From Terriglobus albidus (GTDB lineage: Bacteria > Acidobacteriota > Terriglobia > Terriglobales > Acidobacteriaceae), in the NCBI RefSeq assembly GCF_025685425.1, contig NZ_JAGTAS010000055.1, positions 62,001-126,000 on the forward strand: 64,000 nucleotides of DNA. Reading direction: 5' to 3'. A model generated the notes under the pieces. That model was given only the letters and a program-made list of their open reading frames with translations. It was not told the DNA's origin and did no database searches. This document shows positions 19,556-27,774 of the stretch, in pieces; positions within the stretch are counted from its first letter, which is position 1; each line of letters starts with the position of its first letter. The translations under genes and the position numbers were made by a program.

Positions 19556-21694
19556 TCACCTGAGATCTACATTCAGGTCGTAGATCTCTGCCGAACCATC
19601 GAGGTACTCGAAGATCAGGTCTCCATCTGCGGTGAATTCTAATGTCCGGGATACATCACCATTCGCATAGACCTCTGGTATCTCCATCACCTGGGTTACG
19701 CCCTGTCCTCCGACCTGAAACCTGAAAAGGGTACAACGCTGATCCTGACCTGGCTGACTCTGGCTTGCCGCGCCCCCTTGTCGTGCTGTGAAATAGAGGG
19801 TGTTCCCCTTGCGATCCCAGATACTGGCGCCAATCCTGGCCGAGTTGAACACTACGTCCCACTTTCTGGACACCCTGTCAAAGACGCGTAATTGTTCTCG
19901 ATCTGCACTTACCGCAGAGATATAACGACCATCGGAGGACCACCTCGCGGCCGTCATCCCCTCAGATTCGGGCAGTTCTTCTAACAGTTTTCCTTTTGAA
20001 GAAAGAATGGCGAGCTTCCCGGACCTCGTGCTGCCCGAGCCCATCTGATCCATGACAAGTTGATCGCCCGCGGCACTATACGCCAGTTCACTCGTTCCGC
20101 TGCCGCCGATTGCCAGGATGCCTGGCTTACCGCCACGTGCGTCCACCCGTGCTAAGCTCCACGGCTTGCCGTCGGTCATGCGCAGATAGAAGATTTCATG
20201 GTCATCAGACGACCATTGCGGCATGCGCGTGTACTCGTCATGCGCCGAAAGCCGGGTTCGTTCGGTGCCATCGAGACGGCTCTTCCAGAGTGAACCCTCC
20301 GGATACACGGAGTACGCAACCCACTGTCCATCATGAGAGATGCTCAGTGAATTCGCCGAAACTGCCGGAAGAAAAGGAGCAAATTTCGAGTTGAGCAGTA
20401 CGAGCTTGTGCCTCGCCTGTTCACCGATCGCATAGATATGATCCTGGTCGATAACAGGCGCCCGCCAGAAATCCACCGGCCCCGATACCAGCTCCCAGGA
20501 ACGTTTGATCTTTTTCCACCCAAGTATCTCTTCGCGCTGCACCCATAGTGACGTTGACGCGGAGTTTTCAACCACATATGCGAAATACTTTCCATTGGAA
20601 GTCCATACGCCGCAACATGCACGATGTTCATGCGGCTCGCCCTGGAGTACCGGTGAAAGGCGTTTCGTCGTCAGGTTTACCTCCTGAATGCTTTGCCCCC
20701 CATCCGGCTCTCGAACCGAAAACCGTATAGTAGTACCGTCAGGTGACCATACGGGCCAAAAGGGAATTCCTTGCACGGTCGCCAGGGATACGGGGTTTTG
20801 CCCCACCTTATCCGCGGTGAATAATTGCTGACCGCGGATGAACGCCAGATGCTCGCCATCCGGTGACCACGCAGGCGATTCTCCATTGAATTCGCTTAAT
20901 GGACGGTCGTTGCCTCCCTTTAACGAGGCCACGGTGACTGTACCTTTATCGCCCGGCCGCGCAATGAGTATGTCCTCCGCGCCCGTCCCTATACCAGACA
21001 GAACCCCATCACGAAATGGAAGTACCTGGTTCCTGTAGATACTTCCATCGAGGGAGATACTTGCCAAAATATTCCGGCTGTCCTGGCGCTCCGTCAAAAA
21101 CAGCCTCTTATCGCGCAGGAAGATGGGAGCATCACTTACCTTGTACACGCCATCATGTGTTAGCTGCCTGACTTTCAATAAGTGTGGCCTCGCCTGAAAA
21201 CCACGGAGCAGCGTAGCTGCCATCGTGACAACAAGGACGGCTGCCTGTATCAGAAACATCTTCTTAATAATGCTCCTGGACCGTCTCCCCTCCATCACAG
21301 GCGCAACCGGCCCAACCGGTGATGGAATCTTCTTTTTTGTTTTATCCGATAGGGAGAGTGAGGGTTCGCGCATTGTCGAAAGAGACAATGCGGATGGTGA
21401 CATACGGTACCCTTTTTTGGGTACTGTCTCTATGTACTCCTGACCATTTGGTAACTTACCTAAGGTCTTACGCAGCAGGAAGATTGTCTGGGTCAGATTG
21501 TGTTCTTCGACAATAACGTCACCCCAGACTTTGTCCAGGAATGTCTCCCTGCTAACGACCTCTCCTTTGGCATCAAGCAGCAGAGATAGGGTCTCCAATT
21601 GCCTGGGCGTGAGATCAATCATCTCAATTCCGCGCATGACAAGTAGCGGAGATTTCTCAAACGTATATTCTCCAAAAAACTGTATCTCTTTCAT
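19556..21694 (-). CDS. CadC-like membrane-bound winged-helix regulator with TolB/WD40 propeller
   Basis: The protein has 712 residues. An OmpR/CadC-type winged helix occupies about 1-100 (DLTPRQLETLSLLLDAKGEV, LDKVWGDVIVEEHNLTQTI, ETVPKKGYRM). One membrane segment follows at about 146-165 (FLIQAAVLVVTMAATLL), then a C-terminal TolB-like beta-propeller with repeats such as PAWSPDGEHLAFI, PVWSPDGTTIRF, PQWSSDDHEIFYL and ARWSSDGRYISAV. This layout implies transcription control from the membrane with an exported sensing domain. It is common in Acidobacteria. It faces a small membrane-protein gene across a 174-bp divergent region. Its target and signal are unknown. Confidence 0.9.
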   Translation of the reverse strand: MKEIQFFGEYTFEKSPLLVMRGIEMIDLTPRQLETLSLLLDAKGEVVSRETFLDKVWGDVIVEEHNLTQTIFLLRKTLGKLPNGQEYIETVPKKGYRMSPSALSLSTMREPSLSLSDKTKKKIPSPVGPVAPVMEGRRSRSIIKKMFLIQAAVLVVTMAATLLRGFQARPHLLKVRQLTHDGVYKVSDAPIFLRDKRLFLTERQDSRNILASISLDGSIYRNQVLPFRDGVLSGIGTGAEDILIARPGDKGTVTVASLKGGNDRPLSEFNGESPAWSPDGEHLAFIRGQQLFTADKVGQNPVSLATVQGIPFWPVWSPDGTTIRFSVREPDGGQSIQEVNLTTKRLSPVLQGEPHEHRACCGVWTSNGKYFAYVVENSASTSLWVQREEILGWKKIKRSWELVSGPVDFWRAPVIDQDHIYAIGEQARHKLVLLNSKFAPFLPAVSANSLSISHDGQWVAYSVYPEGSLWKSRLDGTERTRLSAHDEYTRMPQWSSDDHEIFYLRMTDGKPWSLARVDARGGKPGILAIGGSGTSELAYSAAGDQLVMDQMGSGSTRSGKLAILSSKGKLLEELPESEGMTAARWSSDGRYISAVSADREQLRVFDRVSRKWDVVFNSARIGASIWDRKGNTLYFTARQGGAASQSQPGQDQRCTLFRFQVGGQGVTQVMEIPEVYANGDVSRTLEFTADGDLIFEYLDGSAEIYDLNVDLR

Positions 21695-21868
21695 TGCAAA
21701 AGACCTGGATATAACAATGGATCAATTGACCGGCATCAAGAACGGTTTTGAGGACTATATCTGGCCGTTGTATGTACCTTGGGCCTGTTTCACTTTTACC
21801 GGGTTTCAATTCCGTATCGATCGTTGGCCCGTTGTACTGCATTTGGTTTTCTTAAAGGACATACCATT

Positions 21869-22189
21869 ATGGAAATTACTGGACTGCATCGGTCGCTTTA
21901 TGACCCTGCTTTGTATACCTCTCATGTTCCGCAAAGATTGCTGATCTGGAGCCCATATCTCCTGGTTGTCATACTTACATTGGCTGGAGTCAATATCATC
22001 CTTTCGACGTACCGGATGTCTCTCATCAATGCCATGCCCCCGAGCGGACGGCTGGCTGCGATGGGGGTACTGCAGGTAGCCTGTATCGTTTCGCTCTGTG
22101 AGATCTGGGTACAGAACGCATCTTCCATCCTCCGTCGGGAATCACGCGACGCAAACCAGCAAGTAGGCGACCAAACCTCCAGGCGCTGA
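21869..22189 (+). CDS. Small membrane protein of unknown function
   Basis: The protein has 106 residues and I do not recognise it. Two hydrophobic segments are visible: LIWSPYLLVVILTLAGVNII (about 24-43) and LAAMGVLQVACIVSLCEIW (about 62-80). A polar tail ends in VGDQTSRR. ATG at 21869 has AAAGGAC about 9 nt upstream; the longer frame from 21779 lacks a site. It lies between the CadC-like regulator and the sigma-54 activator. No paralogue was seen in the window. Confidence 0.5.
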   Translation: MEITGLHRSLYDPALYTSHVPQRLLIWSPYLLVVILTLAGVNIILSTYRMSLINAMPPSGRLAAMGVLQVACIVSLCEIWVQNASSILRRESRDANQQVGDQTSRR

Positions 22190-22327
22190 AAGCACACATC
22201 GCCAAAGGAATTAAGGCGTCTCAACAGCCGGTAAAGGTGCGCCTTGGAATCTGGGGTACACCATACGCCTGTTTGACATAAAAATACGAGCGATTTCAAA
22301 CATATTGAGGTACTTAAGGTATCCGTG

Positions 22328-23788
22328 ATGCTAAGGACTAAAGTAGTCGCAATTATTACAAGCTCAAGGCCATTTATTCAGACTGCCGAGGCTACGCTTC
22401 AATCCGAGGGACATCTTGTTGAGGTCTTCGAATCCCTGAAAGAAGCCTTGGCTGCTTGCCAGACACGCCATTTCGATGCTGTCATTTTGGACGTCTCCGC
22501 ACGTCCTCCCAGAGATGAGACTTCTTTGTCGAGACTTAGTCAGCAGGTAGGTGCACATCGCATTTGGCTTGCGCCCCCCCTCGGTCTGAGCCCGTGGGTT
22601 CAGGATGCAGAGACACTTGGGATCCATCATTTTCTCAAAGTCCCGGTTCAACGCCCTGAACTCGAAGAGATGCTTACGGAACTCTCCCAGTTAACGGAGG
22701 AGTTTGAAGTTACTCGCGACGTAGATCATGACGTCCGGCCGACTTCTGGACGCTATCATCTGGAAGAGATAAGCCATAACCGCTACTTCCTTGCGGCCTC
22801 ACCGGCCATGATGCGAATCTATGAGAACATTCGCCTCCTCGCCGCGGTCGATGTTCCTGTATTGATCCTTGGGGAGAGCGGCGTCGGTAAGGATGTCGTC
22901 GCCAATCTCCTTCACAAGCACTCTCGCCGCTCGTCGCACACCTTCAGCTCCGTCAATTGTGCCGCTCTCCCGCCGGACCTTCTTGAAAGCGAACTCTTCG
23001 GCTATGAGGCGGGCGCCTTTACCGGAGCCGTCAAGGCGAAACCCGGTAAGTTCGAGCTGGCCGATCGGGGAACCCTCCTGCTGGACGAAATCGGTGAGAT
23101 GAGCGCTCCGATGCAGGCTAAGTTGCTTCATGTCCTGCAGGACGGCCGTTACTCCCGTCTGGGTGCAAGAACCGTCTCAACCGCTGATGTCCGGGTGATC
23201 GCTGCCACCAACGTCAATATCGAGAATGCAATCACAGATAAGCTCTTTCGCGAAGACCTTTACTATCGCATCAGCGCCTTCACGATCAATATTCCTCCGC
23301 TGCGCGAACGGCGGGAGGAGATTCCGTTCCTTGTGGAACAGATGGTCAAGCGGCAGGCCGCTCAGTTCCAGCAAGATCCGGTCTATATCTCACCGCGCAT
23401 CGTCTCTTTGCTACAGGAATACCACTGGCCCGGAAACCTGAGAGAGCTCTCGAATGCCGTCATACGCATTCAGATTCTCAAGGGTAGCGATGCCTCGGTC
23501 GCCGATATCGAGAGCAAGGTGATGGGACGTGCCTCCATCACCGAGCAGACCTGCCCGACGATTGAAGGAGAACCCGATGCCAGCGTAACTCATATGCGCT
23601 CCATCGTCCGGAACTTCAAAGACCAGACTGAAAGCCGGCTGATACAGCAGGCCCTGGAGGCGGCTCGCTGGAATCGCAGGCACGCCGCCGCGGCATTGCG
23701 TATCAGCTATCGCACTTTGCTGTACAAAATCGACCAGTATCACCTGAAAGAAGCTAGAGCTCCAATGCGGTTTTCGACGGGTCACTAA
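22328..23788 (+). CDS. Sigma-54-dependent activator, NtrC-like, with degenerate receiver
   Basis: The protein has 486 residues. The N-terminal receiver-like fold (about 5-125) keeps an Asp in FDAVILDV and a Lys in HFLKVPV. The paired acidic residues normally found after the first strand are replaced by TSSRP, so magnesium binding and phosphorylation are doubtful. The AAA+ domain is intact: Walker A GESGVGKD, the sigma-54 contact loop GAFTGA, Walker B GTLLLDEIGE and a Fis-type helix-turn-helix at the end (AARWNRRHAAAALRISYRTL). It should open sigma-54 promoters. It sits next to the EPS locus, where three sigma-54-like promoters are visible, so EPS control is the likely role. Start ATG 22328 follows a GTG in the same frame at 22325. 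Confidence 0.93.
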   Translation: MLRTKVVAIITSSRPFIQTAEATLQSEGHLVEVFESLKEALAACQTRHFDAVILDVSARPPRDETSLSRLSQQVGAHRIWLAPPLGLSPWVQDAETLGIHHFLKVPVQRPELEEMLTELSQLTEEFEVTRDVDHDVRPTSGRYHLEEISHNRYFLAASPAMMRIYENIRLLAAVDVPVLILGESGVGKDVVANLLHKHSRRSSHTFSSVNCAALPPDLLESELFGYEAGAFTGAVKAKPGKFELADRGTLLLDEIGEMSAPMQAKLLHVLQDGRYSRLGARTVSTADVRVIAATNVNIENAITDKLFREDLYYRISAFTINIPPLRERREEIPFLVEQMVKRQAAQFQQDPVYISPRIVSLLQEYHWPGNLRELSNAVIRIQILKGSDASVADIESKVMGRASITEQTCPTIEGEPDASVTHMRSIVRNFKDQTESRLIQQALEAARWNRRHAAAALRISYRTLLYKIDQYHLKEARAPMRFSTGH

Positions 23789-23834
23789 GGGATATCGCAG
23801 ACGCGGGTACCCCGCTTATCGGTTTCACGAAGAC

Positions 23835-23888
23835 TGGGCTTTAGCGCTGGGCTTTCCTGACGAAAGGAAGGCGCAGGGCTAAAGCCCA
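23835..23888. repeat. Long imperfect hairpin between convergent genes
   Basis: TGGGCTTTAGCGCTGGGCTTTCCT and its partner ending GCTAAAGCCCA form a stem of roughly 24 bp with about three mismatches and a short GACG loop. It lies between the convergent activator and epimerase genes, so it can act as a bidirectional terminator. GGGCTAAAGCCC-type palindromes recur in Acidobacteria as intergenic repeats (from memory); only one copy is in this window. Confidence 0.6.
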
Positions 23889-23933
23889 TTTATGTTTATC
23901 GATGCAGTGTGGTCGATAGAGCGCAGATGAACT

Positions 23934-24941
23934 CTAGACTAGAGCGGCTTTGAGGCTTCCACTCGCCTCGAGTTGTTCCTTCTGCCACGCGATCGTCTTC
24001 ATCAAGCCGATCGCTAGTGGTACTTTGGCTCGGAAACCAAACAGGCGTTCTGCCTTCCGGATATCCGGAACGCGACGGCGGACATCCTCGTACTTACGTC
24101 CTGCGATCTCGTTATAAGGGACGAATGTAATACGCAGCGATCCATCTTTTCCACTCAAGCGATGGATGCTGTGTGCCAGCTCCAGGATTGAGATCTCAGT
24201 ATTGTCTCCAATGTTGACGATTTCACGATTGGCATTCTGGGATTCTGCGGCAGCTACGATGCCACGTGCGGTGTCCTCAACAAACGTAAAGGATCGTGTC
24301 TGCAGGCCATCACCATGGATGGGTATGACCTCCCCGCGCAGGATGGCGCTGATGAAGACAGACTGGGGGCCTCCCCACCAGCTCAGGTTTTGACGCGGCC
24401 CGTACGAACCAAATATCCGCAGAACAGTCGCATTGATCCCCGCTTCTTCCGCCATGGCAAGCACCAGGTGCTCGTCGAACATCTTCGAAGCAGCATAGGC
24501 CCATCTCGCCACCGTCGCGGGTCCAAGAACTGAATCTCCATCCTCGGAGAAAGGTACCCTTGGATTTTTGCCATACACATCCGAGGTGGATGTAATCACA
24601 AAGCGAGCGTTGTTCTCGACCGCGATCTGCAATGCGTTCTGAGTCCCATGGGAGTTCACCATCAGTGTCTTCGTCGGGTTTTCGTAACGCGGGATCTTGT
24701 ATGCAGCCAGATGAAGGACAATATCGACCTTCCCCGCGGCCTGCCGCAAGGCGTCGTAATCACATACATCCGCGGCGTGAAATTCAAATCCAGGATATTC
24801 CCTCGCGGAGTCAAGGTTTGCGGAGTTCCCGTGTGACATGTCATCTACAGCAATGACGTCGTAACCTTTTCCAAGCATCAGATCGGTTACATGCGATCCC
24901 AGGAAGCCGGCAGCCCCCGTAATAAGTACCCGTTTTGTCAT
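23934..24941 (-). CDS. NAD-dependent sugar epimerase/dehydratase (extended SDR)
   Basis: The protein has 335 residues. The Rossmann motif GAAGFLGSH is at the N-terminus and the catalytic YxxxK is in WAYAASK, with STSDVYG supplying the conserved Ser/Thr. ILRGEVIPIHGDGLQTRSFT is typical of UDP-sugar epimerases and decarboxylases. The likely substrate is a UDP-hexose, a UDP-N-acetylhexosamine or a uronic derivative; the sequence does not decide. Its start overlaps the stop of the 2-epimerase gene (24938-24941), so the two are coupled. It is the last gene of the minus-strand nucleotide-sugar operon. Confidence 0.9.
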   Translation of the reverse strand: MTKRVLITGAAGFLGSHVTDLMLGKGYDVIAVDDMSHGNSANLDSAREYPGFEFHAADVCDYDALRQAAGKVDIVLHLAAYKIPRYENPTKTLMVNSHGTQNALQIAVENNARFVITSTSDVYGKNPRVPFSEDGDSVLGPATVARWAYAASKMFDEHLVLAMAEEAGINATVLRIFGSYGPRQNLSWWGGPQSVFISAILRGEVIPIHGDGLQTRSFTFVEDTARGIVAAAESQNANREIVNIGDNTEISILELAHSIHRLSGKDGSLRITFVPYNEIAGRKYEDVRRRVPDIRKAERLFGFRAKVPLAIGLMKTIAWQKEQLEASGSLKAALV

Positions 24942-26050
24942 GCAGCCCTCACCATTTCCATAATTCGACCGATGCTACGTTCTCCTGCATGGCCTTCACC
25001 AAACTCGACCAGATCCCTGGGCTCCTGGATACTATTGCGCCCGAAGCGTGCCAGGCGACGAGCTCCATCCAGGATTTTTCCTGCCTCATTGCCGACCAAT
25101 ATGTTCCACCCCCCGTGCAGCGTCTCAATCCACTCGGTCTCGTCTCGGAGAGTCAAGCATGGTACCCCCATGAAGTAGGCTTCTTTCTGCAGCCCACCCG
25201 AATCCGTCATGATGAACCGGGCATTTCGCTGTAGCGCGAGCATATCCAGGTATCCGACCGGCTCGATCACGTTCACATGATCCGCAAGAAACAGATCAGA
25301 ATTGCTCGTTCCGAGCAGACGTTTCCGCAGCCGCGGATGCATCGGAAAAATAATGGGAACATCCATCTTCTTTAAAGCCTCAAGAATGCCATTAAGCCGT
25401 TCAGGCTCATCCGTCGCTTCGGCTCGATGAATAGTAACCAGAGCATATTCCTGGGTTCCCAAGTGAAGCTCACGCTGTATTGCGGACTGCTCATTCGTGC
25501 CGAAGAGGCTGACAGCATCGAGCATGACGTCTCCTACAAATGCTGCCCGCTCGCCGAGTCCTTCCATCTCTAACTGCTTTACGGCATTGGGCGTCGGGCA
25601 CAGAAGAAGGTCTGATATATGGTCTGCAACGATTCGGTTTAGTTCTTCCTGCATCATCCGATTGAAGCTGCGCAATCCAGCCTCAAGATGAATTACAGGA
25701 ATATGAAGCTTCGCTGCCGCCAGCACAGATGCAAGGGTCGAATTTGTATCGCCGTACGCGATCACAGCGTCCGGCCTCCACTCCAATAGTTCCGCTTCCA
25801 CTCCGGCAAGCATGAGCGCGGTCTGAATTCCAGGAGTCCCCATCCGGACGCTCTCCAGCAATCTGGGCTTGGGCAGACCCAGTTCCTGAAAAAATACCGA
25901 AGACATCATCGGATCGCTGTGCTGCCCTGTATGCAGCAGCCTGTGTTCTATTGCACCGAAGTGTTCACGGTTATACTCTTCGATCGCCCTTACAAGGACT
26001 GCCATCTTCACGAATTGCGGCCGCGTTCCACCTATGGAAAGTATCTTCAC
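24938..26050 (-). CDS. UDP-N-acetylglucosamine 2-epimerase family (WecB/WbpI-like)
   Basis: The protein has 370 residues, the usual length. Conserved motifs are present: GTRPQFVKMAVL, LLHTGQH with MMSSVFFQELGL, IHLEAGLRSF and TDSGGLQKEAYFMGVPCL. It inverts C2 of UDP-GlcNAc or of a UDP-GlcNAc(3NAc) uronic derivative to the manno form. Neighbouring dehydrogenase, acyltransferase and oxidoreductase genes make the WbpI-type substrate plausible, but sequence by eye cannot separate it from WecB. GTG start; the start overlaps the stop of the acyltransferase gene by 4 nt. Confidence 0.92.
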   Translation of the reverse strand: MKILSIGGTRPQFVKMAVLVRAIEEYNREHFGAIEHRLLHTGQHSDPMMSSVFFQELGLPKPRLLESVRMGTPGIQTALMLAGVEAELLEWRPDAVIAYGDTNSTLASVLAAAKLHIPVIHLEAGLRSFNRMMQEELNRIVADHISDLLLCPTPNAVKQLEMEGLGERAAFVGDVMLDAVSLFGTNEQSAIQRELHLGTQEYALVTIHRAEATDEPERLNGILEALKKMDVPIIFPMHPRLRKRLLGTSNSDLFLADHVNVIEPVGYLDMLALQRNARFIMTDSGGLQKEAYFMGVPCLTLRDETEWIETLHGGWNILVGNEAGKILDGARRLARFGRNSIQEPRDLVEFGEGHAGERSIGRIMEMVRAA

Positions 26051-26847
26051 GGTGTTTCTCCCGGCTTGGTCTCGCTCTCGTATGGCAACAACTGATCAAT
26101 ATCTACCGGGCGGACAACTCTGGCCGGAGCCCCCATGACAACCATGCGCGCCGGGACATCGCGCGTTACCACGGACCCCGCTGCAACCAGAGCATCTTCC
26201 CCGATCAACACTCCCGGCAAAATCGTGGCGTTCGCAGCAACGCGGGAGCCTTTCTGCATGGTCACTCCGCCGAAGTGTTTGAACCTCTCCTGCGTGCGTC
26301 CGACAAAATTGTCATTGGTGAAGGTCACCTCGGGAGCGACAAAACACTGGTCTCCGATTGCGGATTTCGCGGTGATGTAAGCCCCGGTTTCAATCTTGCA
26401 GCACCGCCCTACTCTGACCTGGTTTTCAATGGCAACTCCTCTGCCAATGATGCTGAGTTCGCCAATGGCAGTGTCTTCACGCACGCTGGCAAAGTCAGCA
26501 ATCAGAACCCCATCTTCGACAATCGCCCCTGAATAGATCACGGCGTTGCTCCCAACCAGACAACCGTTACCCAAAAAGGCCGGCCCCAGTTCCTTGGTTC
26601 CAGTCATAGCGCTGGCTTTTGATTTCAGTGGCTTCTTGCCGATAATTGCCCCGTCATCGATCCTGACGTCCTTACCAATAGTGGCGTGATCATGAAGAAC
26701 GACATGATTGCCAATAACCGTGCCTTCCCCGATACTGACGTTCTGGCCCACAACTACATTCCTGCCGAAATGCACGTTGGGGTATCTTCTGTTTCTTTCC
26801 TGCTCCAGGAGAAGAGCATTTTCAGATGCAACAAATTCAAAACTCAT
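26047..26847 (-). CDS. Hexapeptide-repeat (left-handed beta-helix) acyltransferase, WbpD-like
   Basis: The protein has 266 residues. Many hexapeptide turns are visible (VVVGQNVSIGEGTVIGNHVV, IGKDVRIDDGAIIGKK, VEDGVLIADFASV, VAPEVTFTNDNFVG), ending in VAAGSVVTRDVPARMVVMGA, the usual C-terminal cap of sugar N-acetyltransferases. It probably acetylates an amino group of a UDP-sugar. It is longer than WbpD-type enzymes because of an extra N-terminal set of coils. I start at 26847 (MSFEFVASEN), with AAGG upstream; the frame stays open to 27438 but that part is antisense shadow of the next gene. It is operonic with the 2-epimerase. Confidence 0.88.
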   Translation of the reverse strand: MSFEFVASENALLLEQERNRRYPNVHFGRNVVVGQNVSIGEGTVIGNHVVLHDHATIGKDVRIDDGAIIGKKPLKSKASAMTGTKELGPAFLGNGCLVGSNAVIYSGAIVEDGVLIADFASVREDTAIGELSIIGRGVAIENQVRVGRCCKIETGAYITAKSAIGDQCFVAPEVTFTNDNFVGRTQERFKHFGGVTMQKGSRVAANATILPGVLIGEDALVAAGSVVTRDVPARMVVMGAPARVVRPVDIDQLLPYESETKPGETP

Positions 26848-26900
26848 AGGACCTTCTATCTTTCCAACGGATCGTAACGATCCTGCCGGACGTGCGTAAA

Positions 26901-27740
26901 CTAACGACTTCCAACAATCTTCATCATTCGCCCGACATCCTCTCTCTTCTCCTGCCCGTCCTGCTTTGCCTCGGGCTTGCAGAAGGACGGATAGCCATTG
27001 TTTCTGGCGAAGACACAATCCAGAGCCAATTTCAAGTGATCTCTGATTGTGCGAAGAATTCGCATTTTGCTGCATCCAGTCGTACGTCGATGCAGCGTCA
27101 TTGGCACCTCGTGGATCCGATAGCCAAGATAGGATGCATTCATCAGAATCTCCACCGTAGACACAAATCCGTTGCTCCGGAAATGCGCTCGCCTGATGAA
27201 CGAACCGCGATATGCGCGGAACATGCTCGTATAGGTGTAGAGCTTGACCGGCGAAATCATGCGATAGAGCCGTGAACAATAACGGCTGAGAGCATACCGC
27301 CAGGGCGCGACCCCCTCGACGGAACCTTGCGGATGATATGGAGATGCCACGACTACATCCGCCTTCCCATCCACGATCAAATGAACCATCTGGGCAAGCT
27401 GGTCCGCGCGGTAGCTGCAATCTGCATCCAGAGTGCAAATAACATCGGCGCTGGCTGCGATCTCAAATCCCGTGCGGAATGCTGCGCCAATACCGAGATT
27501 GCGGGAGTGTGAAACTACTCTGTAGGAGGCCCCGTACGGTGCCGTCCGTGGCAGAAGCGCCACGGTACGGTCCGTACTTCCGTCGTCGATAAAGAGGTAA
27601 AACGTGATGTAGCGATCCTGCAGACCCCGCTGTAACTCCGCAAGCCGGATCCGAAGAACCTGCAGTGATTCCTGTTCATTACATACGGGTATGACTACAG
27701 CAACTCGAGGACGGCTAAGGCTATGTCGCGTGTCTGGCAT
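26901..27740 (-). CDS. Glycosyltransferase family 2, DPM1-like
   Basis: The protein has 279 residues. The GT-A fold shows VAVVIPVCNEQESL, FIDDGSTDRT and ICTLDADCSY (metal-binding DxD). No membrane segments follow the catalytic domain, so it is a soluble or peripheral enzyme of the dolichyl-phosphate-mannose-synthase type that adds a sugar to a lipid carrier. Start 27740 (MPDTRHSLSRP) is preceded by GGAGAG; the longer frame to 27899 runs into the dehydrogenase gene. It lies between the dehydrogenase and acyltransferase genes in the same operon. Confidence 0.88.
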   Translation of the reverse strand: MPDTRHSLSRPRVAVVIPVCNEQESLQVLRIRLAELQRGLQDRYITFYLFIDDGSTDRTVALLPRTAPYGASYRVVSHSRNLGIGAAFRTGFEIAASADVICTLDADCSYRADQLAQMVHLIVDGKADVVVASPYHPQGSVEGVAPWRYALSRYCSRLYRMISPVKLYTYTSMFRAYRGSFIRRAHFRSNGFVSTVEILMNASYLGYRIHEVPMTLHRRTTGCSKMRILRTIRDHLKLALDCVFARNNGYPSFCKPEAKQDGQEKREDVGRMMKIVGSR

Positions 27741-27774
27741 TCGAGCTCTCCTGTCTATCCCCGAGGCAGCTTGC

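Noticed and set aside
22265-22300. TTGACA-based housekeeping promoter before the sigma-54 activator gene
   Set aside because: TTGACA is present at about 22274, but no acceptable -10 box lies 16-18 nt downstream.
26848-27438. N-terminal extension of the hexapeptide acyltransferase to 463 residues
   Set aside because: The extra part is antisense-frame read-through of the GT2 gene; a ribosome site supports the start at 26847.
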